Below, one piece after another: positions 42,825 to 51,272 of a stretch of DNA of 64,000 bases. This stretch comes from JBGSUZ01 sp964404895. Lineage in GTDB: Bacteria; Bacillota; Clostridia; Peptostreptococcales; Acidaminobacteraceae. Where the stretch lies: positions 124,001-188,000 of the forward strand of contig CAYOLV010000004.1 in assembly GCA_964404895.1 (NCBI GenBank). Direction: 5' to 3'. The first letter of the stretch is position 1, and each line of letters starts with the position of its first letter. Position numbers and translations under genes: made by a program. Below the pieces are notes generated by a model that saw nothing but the letters and a program-made list of their open reading frames with translations, ran no database searches and was not told the origin of the DNA.

Positions 42825-43799
42825 CATCATTTTTCTTAAGTTCTTACCTGTTTCAACGATTGGGTGTTCCATTTCTGAAACTCTTTTAGCATTGAACCCG
42901 GCTCTGCCTGTGGCATTTTCTTCGATCCAATTTCTTGCAAAAGTCCCATCTTGAATCTCTTTGAGAACAGCTTTCATTTCAGCTCTTACATTCTCATTGA
43001 TAATTCGTTTGCCCACTTGATAATCCCCATACTCCGCAGTATCACTAATGCTGTAACGCATTTTCTCCATGCCCCCTTCGTAAAGAAGGTCTACGATGAG
43101 TTTCATTTCGTGCAAACATTCAAAATAGGCGATTTCTTTTTCATATCCCGCTTCTGTAAGGGTATCAAAACCTGCTTTGATCAGCTCTGTGACGCCGCCA
43201 CAAAGGACTGCTTGCTCTCCGAAGAGATCGCTTTCCGTCTCATCTTTGAAAGTTGTCTCAAAGACCCCTGCTCTAGCACCTCCAATAGCCCCTGCGTAAC
43301 CCATGGCCAGTTCCCGTGCTTTTCCTGTGGCGTCTTGATGGACTGCAAAGAGTGCAGGGACACCTTTTCCGTCTTGGTAAACTCTTCTTACCAAGTGACC
43401 AGGCCCTTTTGGAGCAACCATGAAAACATCTATGTCTGCCGCTGGTTTTACTAAATTGTAGTGGATATTGAACCCATGGGCAAAGGCAAGTGCTTTTCCC
43501 GATGTTAAATTAGGAAGAACTTCCGCCTCTAAAACAGCCTTTTGTTTTTCGTCCGGAAGGAGTACCATGACCACATCTGAAGCCTTAACAGCTTCTGCAA
43601 CGTTCATGGTTTTAAGTCCAGCAGCTTCTGCTTTAGCTTTTGAAGGGCTGCCCTCATATAGACCGACACAAACGTCTACACCGCTTTCTTTTAAGTTCAG
43701 GGCATGGGCGTGTCCTTGACTTCCATAACCTAAAATGGCAACTTTCTTCCCTTTGATCAAATCTTGTGTACATTCTGCTTCGTGATATACCTTTTTCAT
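42810..43799 (-). CDS. ilvC: Ketol-acid reductoisomerase (NADP+)
   Basis: A 329-residue class I KARI. The nucleotide-binding GYGSQGHAHALNLKESG, the Mg2+-binding DETESDLFGEQAVLCGG and C-terminal helices are intact. It isomerises and reduces acetolactate/acetohydroxybutyrate. The ATG at 43799 has an AGGAGGG ribosome binding site. Length and motifs are standard. The last 19 bp of the gene are tandemly duplicated downstream of its stop codon (see the repeat entry). Confidence 0.97.
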   Translation of the reverse strand: MKKVYHEAECTQDLIKGKKVAILGYGSQGHAHALNLKESGVDVCVGLYEGSPSKAKAEAAGLKTMNVAEAVKASDVVMVLLPDEKQKAVLEAEVLPNLTSGKALAFAHGFNIHYNLVKPAADIDVFMVAPKGPGHLVRRVYQDGKGVPALFAVHQDATGKARELAMGYAGAIGGARAGVFETTFKDETESDLFGEQAVLCGGVTELIKAGFDTLTEAGYEKEIAYFECLHEMKLIVDLLYEGGMEKMRYSISDTAEYGDYQVGKRIINENVRAEMKAVLKEIQDGTFARNWIEENATGRAGFNAKRVSEMEHPIVETGKNLRKMMAWMK

Positions 43800-43840
43800 A
43801 ATAGACCCTCCTGAGTATTGGATTATTTTCTAACGCGCTT

Positions 43841-43882
43841 TAACTAAAACTTAGCATCACTTAACTAAAACCTACCATCACT
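43841..43882. repeat. 21-bp tandem repeat (2 copies) in the ilvN-ilvC spacer
   Basis: Two head-to-tail 21-bp units (43841-43861 and 43862-43882) differ at two positions, both starting TAACTAAAAC and ending CATCACT. They lie between the ilvN-like stop and the ilvC ribosome binding site. Confidence 0.8.
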
Positions 43883-43887
43883 TCAAA

Positions 43888-44115
43888 TTATTCTAAGACA
43901 ATTTCTTTCACTTCATAAAGCTGTTTTAAATAGCCTACCGCCAAGGCGCCGCTTCGCTCTGGGTGTTCGTTTAAGACGATGGTCATCAACCCGCCGTCCC
44001 CATCGCAAGTCAATCCTACGTCTTGCACGTCAAAAGTTTTTCGTCTCAGTGTTGTCATGACTTTTAAAAAACCATCTAAACCTCTCTCTGTCTTTGCATA
44101 AATTGTTCTTTGCAT
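43888..44115 (-). CDS. ilvN: Short ACT-domain acetolactate synthase regulatory subunit (IlvN/IlvM-like)
   Basis: A 75-residue protein with a single ACT-like beta-alpha-beta-beta-alpha-beta fold (RTIYAKTERGLDGFLKVMTTLRRKTFDV...VKEIVLE). Full IlvN/IlvH is about 160 residues with a second domain; this is closer to IlvM (about 85). It should modulate feedback sensitivity of IlvB, the last gene of the same operon. The ATG has GGAGGTG upstream. It is the first gene after a long leader ending in a terminator hairpin. The symbol is by position; ilvM-like is equally defensible. Confidence 0.75.
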   Translation of the reverse strand: MQRTIYAKTERGLDGFLKVMTTLRRKTFDVQDVGLTCDGDGGLMTIVLNEHPERSGALAVGYLKQLYEVKEIVLE

Positions 44116-44163
44116 ACAACACCTCCATTTTACAATTTTGTATTTATTTTCATTTTTTAGATA

Positions 44164-44216
44164 TAAAAATAGCGTCAGTAACCGAGAACTTTAAACAAGC
44201 TCTTGGAAGCTGACGC
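44164..44216 (-). terminator. Attenuator-type terminator ahead of the ilvNCDB operon
   Basis: GCGTCAG / CTGACGC closes a longer hairpin with an inner AGAGC/GTTCT stem, followed by TATTTTT on the minus strand, 49 bp ahead of the ilvN-like start. Its position in a roughly 430-nt leader implies regulated termination. Confidence 0.75.
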
Positions 44217-44548
44217 TTCTCTCATCTTAAAAATAATTAACTGATGACTGCTGTTTATCAGATCGGTGAAAATGTAAACACTTCCATGAATCCTAGCCTT
44301 TTAACGTGGACAGACGTATGCACTTATCCGATTTGAAGCTGCAACTTGCAACTTTCTGAATTATTAATCATCGGTTCACCGCATCTGCTCGGGAGTGATG
44401 GATCGCTTAATTTTGAATACCTTTGTTTCACCCTAATCAAAGGCTCTCTAAATTCAACAGGTTCAAGCTTTCGTCTCCGTCTTAGCATTTATTTATGTAT
44501 GATGAATTTTGGAAGCACACCTTACCGCTTCTGCAATTCCATGTATTT
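44217..44548 (-). promoter_or_regulatory. Long ilv operon leader with T-box-like Stem I features (tentative)
   Basis: On the minus strand this leader contains AGAGAGCC (44442-44449), then GGGTGAAA (44426-44433), then ATCACTCCCGAGC (44387-44399). That order resembles Stem I of T-box leaders (AGAGAG, GGTGxAA, and the specifier-side ACTCCxGAGC), and the ATC at 44397-44399 would read as an isoleucine specifier. The invariant T-box bulge (AGGGTGGxACCGCG) was not found; the closest is a degenerate TAGGATTCATGGAA. Either a divergent T-box or another attenuator. Confidence 0.35.
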
Positions 44549-44554
44549 TGAATT

Positions 44555-44583
44555 ATTATACGGGTTACTGCTTTGCAAGTCAA
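44555..44583 (-). promoter_or_regulatory. Predicted sigma-A promoter of ilvNCDB
   Basis: TTGACT (44578-44583), 17-bp spacer, perfect TATAAT (44555-44560) on the minus strand. It predicts a start near 44548 and a leader of about 430 nt before the ilvN-like gene. It lies 37 bp from the divergent ilvA promoter. Confidence 0.7.
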
Positions 44584-44619
44584 GGTTCTTTTTTCACTTT
44601 TTTTGAAATATTTCCGCTA

Positions 44620-44648
44620 TTGACAGACATTTTTTTCACTGATATAGT
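44620..44648 (+). promoter_or_regulatory. Predicted sigma-A promoter of ilvA
   Basis: Perfect TTGACA (44620-44625), 17-bp spacer, TATAGT (44643-44648), giving a leader of about 55 nt before the GTG start of ilvA. Back to back with the ilvNCDB promoter, so both could be controlled from the same short region. Confidence 0.75.
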
Positions 44649-44710
44649 CGTATCCAATTTACAACATCGTCCTACACTAATCCAAAATCTATCCAAAAGG
44701 AGGTCTGTCC

Positions 44711-45988
44711 GTGACAGCCGTACACTCTAAACCCACACACTTAACCCTTGAGGTGGCCGAGCAAATTAGTTGCCCTCAAAAGCTCACGGGCATTTTTGAA
44801 GCCACGGTGTCTGCAAGAAGTCGCCTCGTGGATCTTTTAAAACCCACCCCCCTCATTTACAGCAACGATTTGTCTCTCCTCTATGGGACAGAAGTCTTCC
44901 TAAAGCCTGAAAATCTTCAATTGACGGGTTCTTTTAAAGTTCGGGGTGCTTTCAATAAAATTTGCAGCCTGAAAGCTGAAGATAAACTCAAAGGCGTAGT
45001 CGCCGCTTCTGCAGGCAATCATTCTCAAGGAGTGGCGCTGGCCTCTAAAATGCTTGGGGTCAACGCCACCATTGTCATGCCTACCACAACCCCACTGATT
45101 AAGGTGGAAGCCACTAGAAGTCATGGCGCCACAGTCATTCTCCACGGTGACTGCTATGACGAAGCTGCTGCTCATGCCGTTGAAATTCAAAAGAATACAG
45201 GGCGTGTATTTATTCACCCCTTTGACGATCTGGAAGTCATGGCAGGTCAAGGCACTATCGGTCTTGAAATTCTTGAAGAACTGCCCGATGTGGATGTGGT
45301 TTTAATTCCCATAGGGGGTGGCGGCCTAGCAGGGGGCGTTGCCGCAGCCATTAAACATTTAAATCCCGGCATTAAAGTCATTGGCGTTGAACCTGAAGGA
45401 GCTATGACTATGAAAACCGCTGTTTCACAAAATCAAGTGGTGGACTTAAAGCAAGTCAGAACCATTGCAGATGGCGTTGCAGTTAAACGGGCTGGAGAGC
45501 TGACTTTTGAAGCCAACCGGGCTTTTTTGGATCAGATTATTGCTGTCAGTGATCAAGAAATCATGGAGGCCTTTTGTTTATTGTTAGAAAAGCACAAATT
45601 GATTGGAGAGACTTCTGGCGTTTTATCTTTGGCAGCGCTGAAACATTTAGACCTGAAAAATAAAAAAACCGTCTGTTTAATCAGCGGCGGCAATATTGAT
45701 TTGGTCACGGTTTCTTCTATGATCAATCGGGGCTTAGTTTCCCGAGGCCGACTCTTCTGTTTTTCTGTGGAACTGCCTGACAAACCAGGACAACTTGCGG
45801 TAATTTCTCAAATTCTCGCCTCTTTAAATGCTAACGTCATCAAACTGGATCATAATCAATTTAAGTCCCTTGACCGTCTTATGAACGCGGTTTTAGAAGT
45901 GACTTGTGAAACCAACGGGCCTCTTCACGTAGCAGAAATACAAGAAGCCCTGCTCGGGCAGGGCTTCTCAATTCAACAAGTATTTTAA
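44711..45988 (+). CDS. ilvA: Threonine ammonia-lyase (threonine deaminase) with C-terminal ACT domain
   Basis: A 425-residue PLP enzyme of the about 400-residue type. The PLP lysine is in TGSFKVRGAFNK, the glycine loop is GGGGLAGG, and residues about 350-425 form one ACT domain (VELPDKPGQLAVISQILASL...). The first about 35 residues are an extension ahead of the usual start of homology. It converts threonine to 2-ketobutyrate, the entry to isoleucine, or ferments threonine. The start is GTG at 44711 with AAGGAGGTCTGTCC upstream; no better start exists. It is divergent from ilvNCDB. A very stable hairpin occupies its 3' coding end (45943-45968). Confidence 0.92.
   Translation: MTAVHSKPTHLTLEVAEQISCPQKLTGIFEATVSARSRLVDLLKPTPLIYSNDLSLLYGTEVFLKPENLQLTGSFKVRGAFNKICSLKAEDKLKGVVAASAGNHSQGVALASKMLGVNATIVMPTTTPLIKVEATRSHGATVILHGDCYDEAAAHAVEIQKNTGRVFIHPFDDLEVMAGQGTIGLEILEELPDVDVVLIPIGGGGLAGGVAAAIKHLNPGIKVIGVEPEGAMTMKTAVSQNQVVDLKQVRTIADGVAVKRAGELTFEANRAFLDQIIAVSDQEIMEAFCLLLEKHKLIGETSGVLSLAALKHLDLKNKKTVCLISGGNIDLVTVSSMINRGLVSRGRLFCFSVELPDKPGQLAVISQILASLNANVIKLDHNQFKSLDRLMNAVLEVTCETNGPLHVAEIQEALLGQGFSIQQVF
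45943..45968 (+). terminator. Strong hairpin inside the 3' end of ilvA
   Basis: AGAAGCCCTGC / GCAGGGCTTCT, eleven perfect pairs around a TCGG tetraloop, ending 20 bp before the stop codon. The downstream sequence is only moderately T-rich, so it may be a terminator, an mRNA-stabilising hairpin, or both. Confidence 0.5.
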
Positions 45989-46019
45989 GGCTGAAAATTG
46001 CATAAACATTTAAACAGAA

Positions 46020-47768
46020 TTACGCCTCCGATAAATCAAAAATCAAATATTGGAAGGGTTTTAAGTCAAATTCTATTTCTGCTTTATGGATTTTATATTT
46101 TCCATTTCCATAAAGCAGATTTATGTTTTTGTAAGATAGCTTTTTAAAAACACCTGACGCTTTATGTTCACTATTGTTCATGAGGATCAGGGTTTTTTCA
46201 TTTGAGCTATGCTTAATATAACCTAAAACATGATCATTTTTTTCCTGAAGCCACTCTATTTTTTCGGATCTCATAGAAGGACGGGTTTTTCTCATTTGGA
46301 TGATGTCTTTGTAAAAAGACAACAACTCCTGATTCCATTCTTTTTCATTCCAATTCATCCCTTTTCGACAGTCTGGGTCATTCTCCCCCACCATGCCAAT
46401 TTCCGTTCCATAATAAACAGATGGCGCGCCAACAAAACTCATTTGGAACAGTGCAGCTAACTTCAACCTGCCCACATTTTCATGGGCTCTCGTGAGAAAA
46501 CGAGGGGTATCATGGCTGTCCAAAATATTGAGCATGGCCTTATTGGCTTCTTTCGTATTTCGGATATAGGTGGCATTGATCAGCTTTTTAAAAGTCTCTG
46601 TGTCTGTGGTGCCATAGGCAAAGTAATTGAGACAGGCTCTGGTGAAAGGATAATTCATCGCCCCGTCAAATTGCTCTCCCATCAGCCAAGGTCTGGCGTT
46701 GTGCCAGATTTCTCCTACAATATAGGCATCTGGTTTGACCTTCCTGACCTCTTGTCTAAAATGACGCCAGAAGCCATGATCCACTTCATTGGCCACATCT
46801 AGACGCCAACCGTCAATGTCTGCCTCTTCAATCCAATACCGCGCCACTTTGCATAAGTATTCTATCACCTCTGGGTTTTCCGTATTCAACTTTGGCATAT
46901 AGGCTTCAAAACCAAAAGTCTCATAGTTCAAGGGATCTTTAGAAATGGGGAAAGAATGCACATGGAACCAATTTTTATAAGGAGAAAGCTCTCCTTTTTT
47001 AATCACATCTTGAAAAGGTGCAAACTGGAAGCCAGAATGGTTAAAAACTGCATCAAAAATAAGCCGAATCCCATTTTCATGACACTTCTTTACAAGGGCT
47101 TTTAAGTCAGCCTTCGTTCCAAAAGCGGGGTCAATTTTAAGATAGTCGGTGGTGTTGTATTTGTGATTGGAAGGGGACTCAAAAATAGGCGTCATGTAAA
47201 TGGCATTGATGCCTAAAGCTGCTAAATAATCAATCCGCTTCATAATGCCTTTTAAATCCCCACCAAAGAAGTTTTCTCTGGTAGGTTTAGACGACCAAGA
47301 AACCACCTTTTTAGGGTCGTTTGTGGGGTCACCATTATCAAAGCGCTCGGGAAATATCTGATAAAAAATCCCCTGTTCTACCCATTCAGGAGCTTCTTGA
47401 ATGTCTCCTTGGTTCACATATGGGAAGTTAAAAAACATCAGGTCAATTTCATTTTCGTCGATGTCTTCCGTGGCACCCCATTCAGTATAGTACCATTCTT
47501 TTTGCTTCTTCCCAGTCAATTTAAAATAATATGCCAGCCGATGATGGGGCGGTTTTATGACGCGCTCATAATAATCAAAGAGTTCATCGGAACAAAGAAA
47601 CTGCATTGCTTCTTCTACCCGTTCGTCCCAAATATATTTGTCACCGTGAATGATTGTGACCTTTTTAACGTCGTCTTTTGCCGTTCGCAGCCTCAAGGTA
47701 ATGCTGCCGTCTGGGTTGGTAAACCCCATTTGGGTTTTAGGTTCGTGGTATATGGCATGTGGATTCAT
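46020..47768 (-). CDS. GH13 alpha-glycosidase (neopullulanase / cyclomaltodextrinase-like)
   Basis: A 582-residue GH13_20-type enzyme with an N-terminal domain (about 1-120), the barrel starting at GIFYQIFPERFDNGDPTND, catalytic residues in DGWRLDVANEVDH and VGEIWHNARPWL, and the substrate motif FNHSGFQFAPFQD. It lacks a signal peptide, so it acts in the cytoplasm on maltodextrins or cyclodextrins. It follows pgi after 89 bp on the same strand. Specificity (maltogenic amylase, cyclomaltodextrinase or neopullulanase) cannot be told apart by eye. Confidence 0.88.
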   Translation of the reverse strand: MNPHAIYHEPKTQMGFTNPDGSITLRLRTAKDDVKKVTIIHGDKYIWDERVEEAMQFLCSDELFDYYERVIKPPHHRLAYYFKLTGKKQKEWYYTEWGATEDIDENEIDLMFFNFPYVNQGDIQEAPEWVEQGIFYQIFPERFDNGDPTNDPKKVVSWSSKPTRENFFGGDLKGIMKRIDYLAALGINAIYMTPIFESPSNHKYNTTDYLKIDPAFGTKADLKALVKKCHENGIRLIFDAVFNHSGFQFAPFQDVIKKGELSPYKNWFHVHSFPISKDPLNYETFGFEAYMPKLNTENPEVIEYLCKVARYWIEEADIDGWRLDVANEVDHGFWRHFRQEVRKVKPDAYIVGEIWHNARPWLMGEQFDGAMNYPFTRACLNYFAYGTTDTETFKKLINATYIRNTKEANKAMLNILDSHDTPRFLTRAHENVGRLKLAALFQMSFVGAPSVYYGTEIGMVGENDPDCRKGMNWNEKEWNQELLSFYKDIIQMRKTRPSMRSEKIEWLQEKNDHVLGYIKHSSNEKTLILMNNSEHKASGVFKKLSYKNINLLYGNGKYKIHKAEIEFDLKPFQYLIFDLSEA

Positions 47769-47857
47769 GGAGACACCTCTTTCTAAACATTCCAGTTCTG
47801 GATCGCATGAAAGCTATTGGTTTCCCATCTGTCCTCTATTTTCTGTCCGCTTTTCTG

Positions 47858-49189
47858 CTAGAGTCTTTCGTTGAGTTTCTTTGCAAGTTCCTCGTAGCCA
47901 GGCTTGCCTAGAAGGGCAAACATATTTTTCTTATAAGCTTCCACTCCGGGCTGATCAAAAGGATTAACCCCAAGAACGTAACCGCTGACACCACAGGCTT
48001 TTTCGAAGAAATAAATCAACTGTCCAAAGTAGTAAGGCGTCAATTCTGGCACTTCAATAATGACATTTGGCGTACCACCGTCAATATGAGCTAACAGCGT
48101 GCCTTCAAAGGCTTTTTGGTTGACTTCGCTGAGCATTTTCCCTGTGAGGAAGTTAAGGCCGTCTAAATTCTCAGCATCGTCTTCTATGGCGATGTCCACC
48201 CCTGTGGACTTGATGTTGATTACAGTTTCAAATATATTTCTGAGTCCCTCTTGGATATACTGACCCATGGAATGAAGATCTGTTGAAAAATCTACGGCTG
48301 CAGGGAATATACCCTTATTGTCTTTGCCTTCGCTTTCCCCAAAGAGCTGTTTCCACCACTCTGCAAAGAAATGCATAGAAGGCTCATAATTAACCAATAT
48401 TTCTGTATGTTTACCTTTATTATAAAGGGCATTTCTCACTGCGGCATAAGTATAACATGGGTTTTTCTCTAAGTCTGGCTCAGCAAATAAGGTTACTGCC
48501 TCTTTTGCGCCTCTAAGAAGTTCGTCTACATCAATTCCAGCTACTGCAATTGGAAGAAGTCCCACTGGCGTTAAGACTGAATACCTGCCGCCTACATCGT
48601 CTGGAATAACAAAAGTTTCATAGCCTTCAACATCTGCAAGGGTTTTGAGCGCGCCTCTGGCTTTATCTGTGGTGGCAAAAATTCTTTCCTTTGCCCCTGA
48701 CTTGCCGTAACGTTCTTCCATATATTTTTTAATGGCTCTAAAAGCCACGGCTGGTTCCGTTGTCGTCCCAGATTTGGAAATCACATTGACACTGATTTCT
48801 TTTCCTTCAAATAGGTCAAAGAGCTCTTTTAAATACTTTCCACTGATGTTGTTGCCTGCATAGACGATAAGAGGTCTCTTGCGTTTGTCTCCTAATAAGC
48901 TATAGAAACTATGTGAGAGGGCGTCTATGACGGCACGCGCCCCTAAATAAGAGCCGCCAATGCCTACAACAACTAAAAGGTCGCTGTTTCCTGCAATTTT
49001 ATCAGCGGCTTTTTTAATCCGATTTAATTCTTCTAAATTGATTTGAGTGGGCAAATCGACCCAGCCTATAAAATCACTGCCTGCCCCTTGTCCTTTATGA
49101 AGCATTACTGCTGCAGTTTTTACAAGCGGTGCTAAATTTTTAACTTCTTCTGGACTGACAGAAGCATTTCGGTAATCTATTTTAATCAT
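47858..49189 (-). CDS. pgi: Glucose-6-phosphate isomerase
   Basis: A 443-residue Pgi of the short Firmicutes type. GIGGSYLGARAVIDAL, the phosphate-binding SKSGTTTEPAVAFR, and the catalytic glutamate region (GQYIQEGLRN) are visible. It interconverts glucose-6-P and fructose-6-P. The ATG at 49189 is preferred, with AAAGGTGG upstream and direct homology from IKIDYRNA; the frame is open 25 codons further but that extension is unlike the family. Confidence 0.95.
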   Translation of the reverse strand: MIKIDYRNASVSPEEVKNLAPLVKTAAVMLHKGQGAGSDFIGWVDLPTQINLEELNRIKKAADKIAGNSDLLVVVGIGGSYLGARAVIDALSHSFYSLLGDKRKRPLIVYAGNNISGKYLKELFDLFEGKEISVNVISKSGTTTEPAVAFRAIKKYMEERYGKSGAKERIFATTDKARGALKTLADVEGYETFVIPDDVGGRYSVLTPVGLLPIAVAGIDVDELLRGAKEAVTLFAEPDLEKNPCYTYAAVRNALYNKGKHTEILVNYEPSMHFFAEWWKQLFGESEGKDNKGIFPAAVDFSTDLHSMGQYIQEGLRNIFETVINIKSTGVDIAIEDDAENLDGLNFLTGKMLSEVNQKAFEGTLLAHIDGGTPNVIIEVPELTPYYFGQLIYFFEKACGVSGYVLGVNPFDQPGVEAYKKNMFALLGKPGYEELAKKLNERL

Positions 49190-49364
49190 GGAGGTTCTAC
49201 CACCTTTCTGGGATTTTTTCTCGTTTATTATATATCCCTTTTTTGCCACCGTAAAGCGGGACAATTTTGTTAAATGGGGAATAAGTTGTGGATTTATAAA
49301 GATCTTTGAATCAGAAGCCCCTATTTCAAGTGAAATGCCAGTTCAAACGCTTATTCCAACTCAA

Positions 49365-49396
49365 AAGAACAGCCTCTTGTTAAAGAGACTGCTCTT
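49365..49396 (-). terminator. Terminator overlapping the stop codon of the upstream GNAT gene
   Basis: AAGAGCAGTCTCTT / AAGAGGCTGTTCTT with two mismatches, loop containing the TAA of the GNAT gene (49380-49382). T-rich on both flanks, so it may work in both directions. Confidence 0.7.
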
Positions 49397-50282
49397 TTCT
49401 TTTCCATAAAGTTGCCGTCGCAAAAGGTCTCATGCCAATACTGTAATAAAACTGTTGAGAAGAGCCCACAAATACTTTTTTTGCACCAAGGTCACGTACA
49501 CGTTTAATACCTTCTAAGACCACCGCTTTTCCCATTCCCATTTTTCTATATTCTGGATCCGTAGCCACTGGCTCAATAACCCCATACCCTGCTTCTGGGT
49601 CGTACCACATGCCACAATAAGACACAAAATTGCCATTTGGATCTACCACAGCAATTTTAAGACTTAAATCCACATGTGGTCTATCCATTTCAAGTTTACT
49701 GGTTATCTGATCTTTTTCTGTAAAAACAAAATCCCCTTCTCCGTTTACTTCGTGATTAAAACCTTTCCAGAGGACGCGGTAATACTGATACAAATTATAA
49801 TCTTCTTTCATGCTGGTAATCTTAAAGCCCTCTGGAAGTTCATAGTCTACAGGTGTTTGATCTGTAAGAAAAATAGCATCTGATTCCTTGCTGGTGGTGG
49901 CAATAAAACCTAATTCTGCGGCGATTCGCTGAAAATTGTGGTCCGTGTCCGAAATAGTAATCTCAAACGCACCATTATTTGATAAATGTTTCTCTGCATA
50001 AAGAAGCATTTCTTTTTTTAAAGCCTCATAGCCAGGAAGTGTCAGACAAAATCCTTGACCCAACCGGCAGTCAAACGTCGCTATGCCAACTAACTTCCCT
50101 TCATCTTCCCATAAACCGATTTTTCCGACCGAATCTTTGTCTAAGTAACTGTGTGTACTCATCCAATCCCAGCGGGTATAGGTATATTCAGCGTAACCCA
50201 ATTGAATTAGAAAAGCTCTGACGGTGTAATAATCTTCTGTGATTCCTGATACAGAGGTGTAGTTTCTAAATTGTATTGTCAA
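49380..50282 (-). CDS. GNAT family N-acetyltransferase
   Basis: A 300-residue protein. The acetyl-CoA-binding Q/RxxGxG/A motif is YRKMGMGKAVVLEGI around residues 246-260, followed by the beta-bulge FVGSSQQFYYSIGMRP. The N-terminal half may be a second, degenerate GNAT-like unit. The start is TTG at 50282: AAGGAG lies eight bases upstream, whereas the 13-codon longer frame overlaps the previous gene and lacks a ribosome binding site. It follows another GNAT gene on the same strand by 14 bp. Substrate unknown. Confidence 0.78.
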   Translation of the reverse strand: MTIQFRNYTSVSGITEDYYTVRAFLIQLGYAEYTYTRWDWMSTHSYLDKDSVGKIGLWEDEGKLVGIATFDCRLGQGFCLTLPGYEALKKEMLLYAEKHLSNNGAFEITISDTDHNFQRIAAELGFIATTSKESDAIFLTDQTPVDYELPEGFKITSMKEDYNLYQYYRVLWKGFNHEVNGEGDFVFTEKDQITSKLEMDRPHVDLSLKIAVVDPNGNFVSYCGMWYDPEAGYGVIEPVATDPEYRKMGMGKAVVLEGIKRVRDLGAKKVFVGSSQQFYYSIGMRPFATATLWKRKEQSL

Positions 50283-50296
50283 AGCAATCACTCCTT

Positions 50297-51232
50297 TTAA
50301 ATATATCTTCCTAAAGAACATTCCAATTTACTGATTTCATAACCCGTTTTTTCATAAAGTGCCACTGCAGCCGTATTGGATTTTCGAACTTCCAATTCTG
50401 CCTGCTGGAGTCCCTTTTCTTTTAAGAAACAAAGGGCTTCTGAAACCAAAGCTTCTGCAATGCCTTTTCGCCTCCCATGAGGCACAACAAAGATTTCTTC
50501 GGTCACCCCTTGTTTATTGTCAAACCAATAAGCCATAACACTGCCTAAAAGTTCTCCATTTTTGTCAAAAGCCCCAATGGCAGAGCCATTTTGTAAACAG
50601 TTTTCTAAAAACCAATCTAATTTTTCTAAAGACATGGGGCTATTAGGGTTAGAAAGGTTGTCTGCCTGAATGTACATGGCTTTCTCCTCTTCTGACTGGG
50701 GGCGATAATGTTTAAGCGTCCACTGATCTGACAAAGTACTTTTATGAATGGTCTTAGAAAGGTCTCTCTGCATCCAATACATTTCTTCAAAGCTTTCAAA
50801 TCCTTGGGACTTAAAAAAGTCCAATCCCTCTGCTTCTTCAGAAAATTTTAAAACTGCCAGTCGCGAAGGTCTAGAACACCAATTGGCTTTGATTTCTTCT
50901 GCTCTTCTCAAAATTTGTTCTAATAATAGGGTTTGTGCAACCCTCAAGTCTTCTGCAAATGGGTCATAAATAATGTCTGTCCAAAGGTAGTGTTCATTTT
51001 CAAGTGGGCTGTCCTCAAGGACTGGTGCTGGCACAATTGGCCCGCAAGCAACAATTTCCCCCTTGGTATTCACTGCACATAAAATATTCTTCCCTTGTTC
51101 AAAGACAGGATGTTCGGTGTAGACTGCACCGTCTCTAATGATATAATCCTCATATTTTGATTTATAAGATTTTTGAACTGTTATCAATTGATCAATGTCT
51201 TCTGGTTGGTAATTTCTAATTGTAAATATCAT
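50297..51232 (-). CDS. GNAT family N-acetyltransferase
   Basis: A 311-residue protein with a C-terminal GNAT domain: GRRKGIAEALVSEALCFLKEKG carries the acetyl-CoA loop at about residues 249-270, followed by ELEVRKSNTAAVALYEKTGYE. The N-terminal half looks like a second GNAT-type fold. It shares only family-level resemblance with the downstream GNAT gene, with which it forms a two-gene unit; both are about 300 residues, suggesting an old duplication. The first codons MIFTIRNYQPEDIDQLI are typical GNAT starts. Substrate unknown. Confidence 0.8.
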   Translation of the reverse strand: MIFTIRNYQPEDIDQLITVQKSYKSKYEDYIIRDGAVYTEHPVFEQGKNILCAVNTKGEIVACGPIVPAPVLEDSPLENEHYLWTDIIYDPFAEDLRVAQTLLLEQILRRAEEIKANWCSRPSRLAVLKFSEEAEGLDFFKSQGFESFEEMYWMQRDLSKTIHKSTLSDQWTLKHYRPQSEEEKAMYIQADNLSNPNSPMSLEKLDWFLENCLQNGSAIGAFDKNGELLGSVMAYWFDNKQGVTEEIFVVPHGRRKGIAEALVSEALCFLKEKGLQQAELEVRKSNTAAVALYEKTGYEISKLECSLGRYI

Positions 51233-51272
51233 CTTATTCCTTCTCCTTATGGGTTAAGAACTTAATATCCCC

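Noticed and set aside
42951..43454. A 167-residue plus-strand open frame
   Set aside because: Antisense to ilvC, whose frame is complete and well conserved.
44254..44283. Short minus-strand frame MEVFTFSPI in the ilv leader as an attenuation leader peptide
   Set aside because: It has a passable ribosome binding site but is not rich in Ile, Leu or Val and stops far before the terminator, so ribosome stalling control is not supported.
44346..44730. Two plus-strand frames (86 and 73 residues) in the ilv intergenic region
   Set aside because: They read antisense through the ilvNCDB leader, resemble nothing and lack ribosome binding sites; one runs into ilvA's start.
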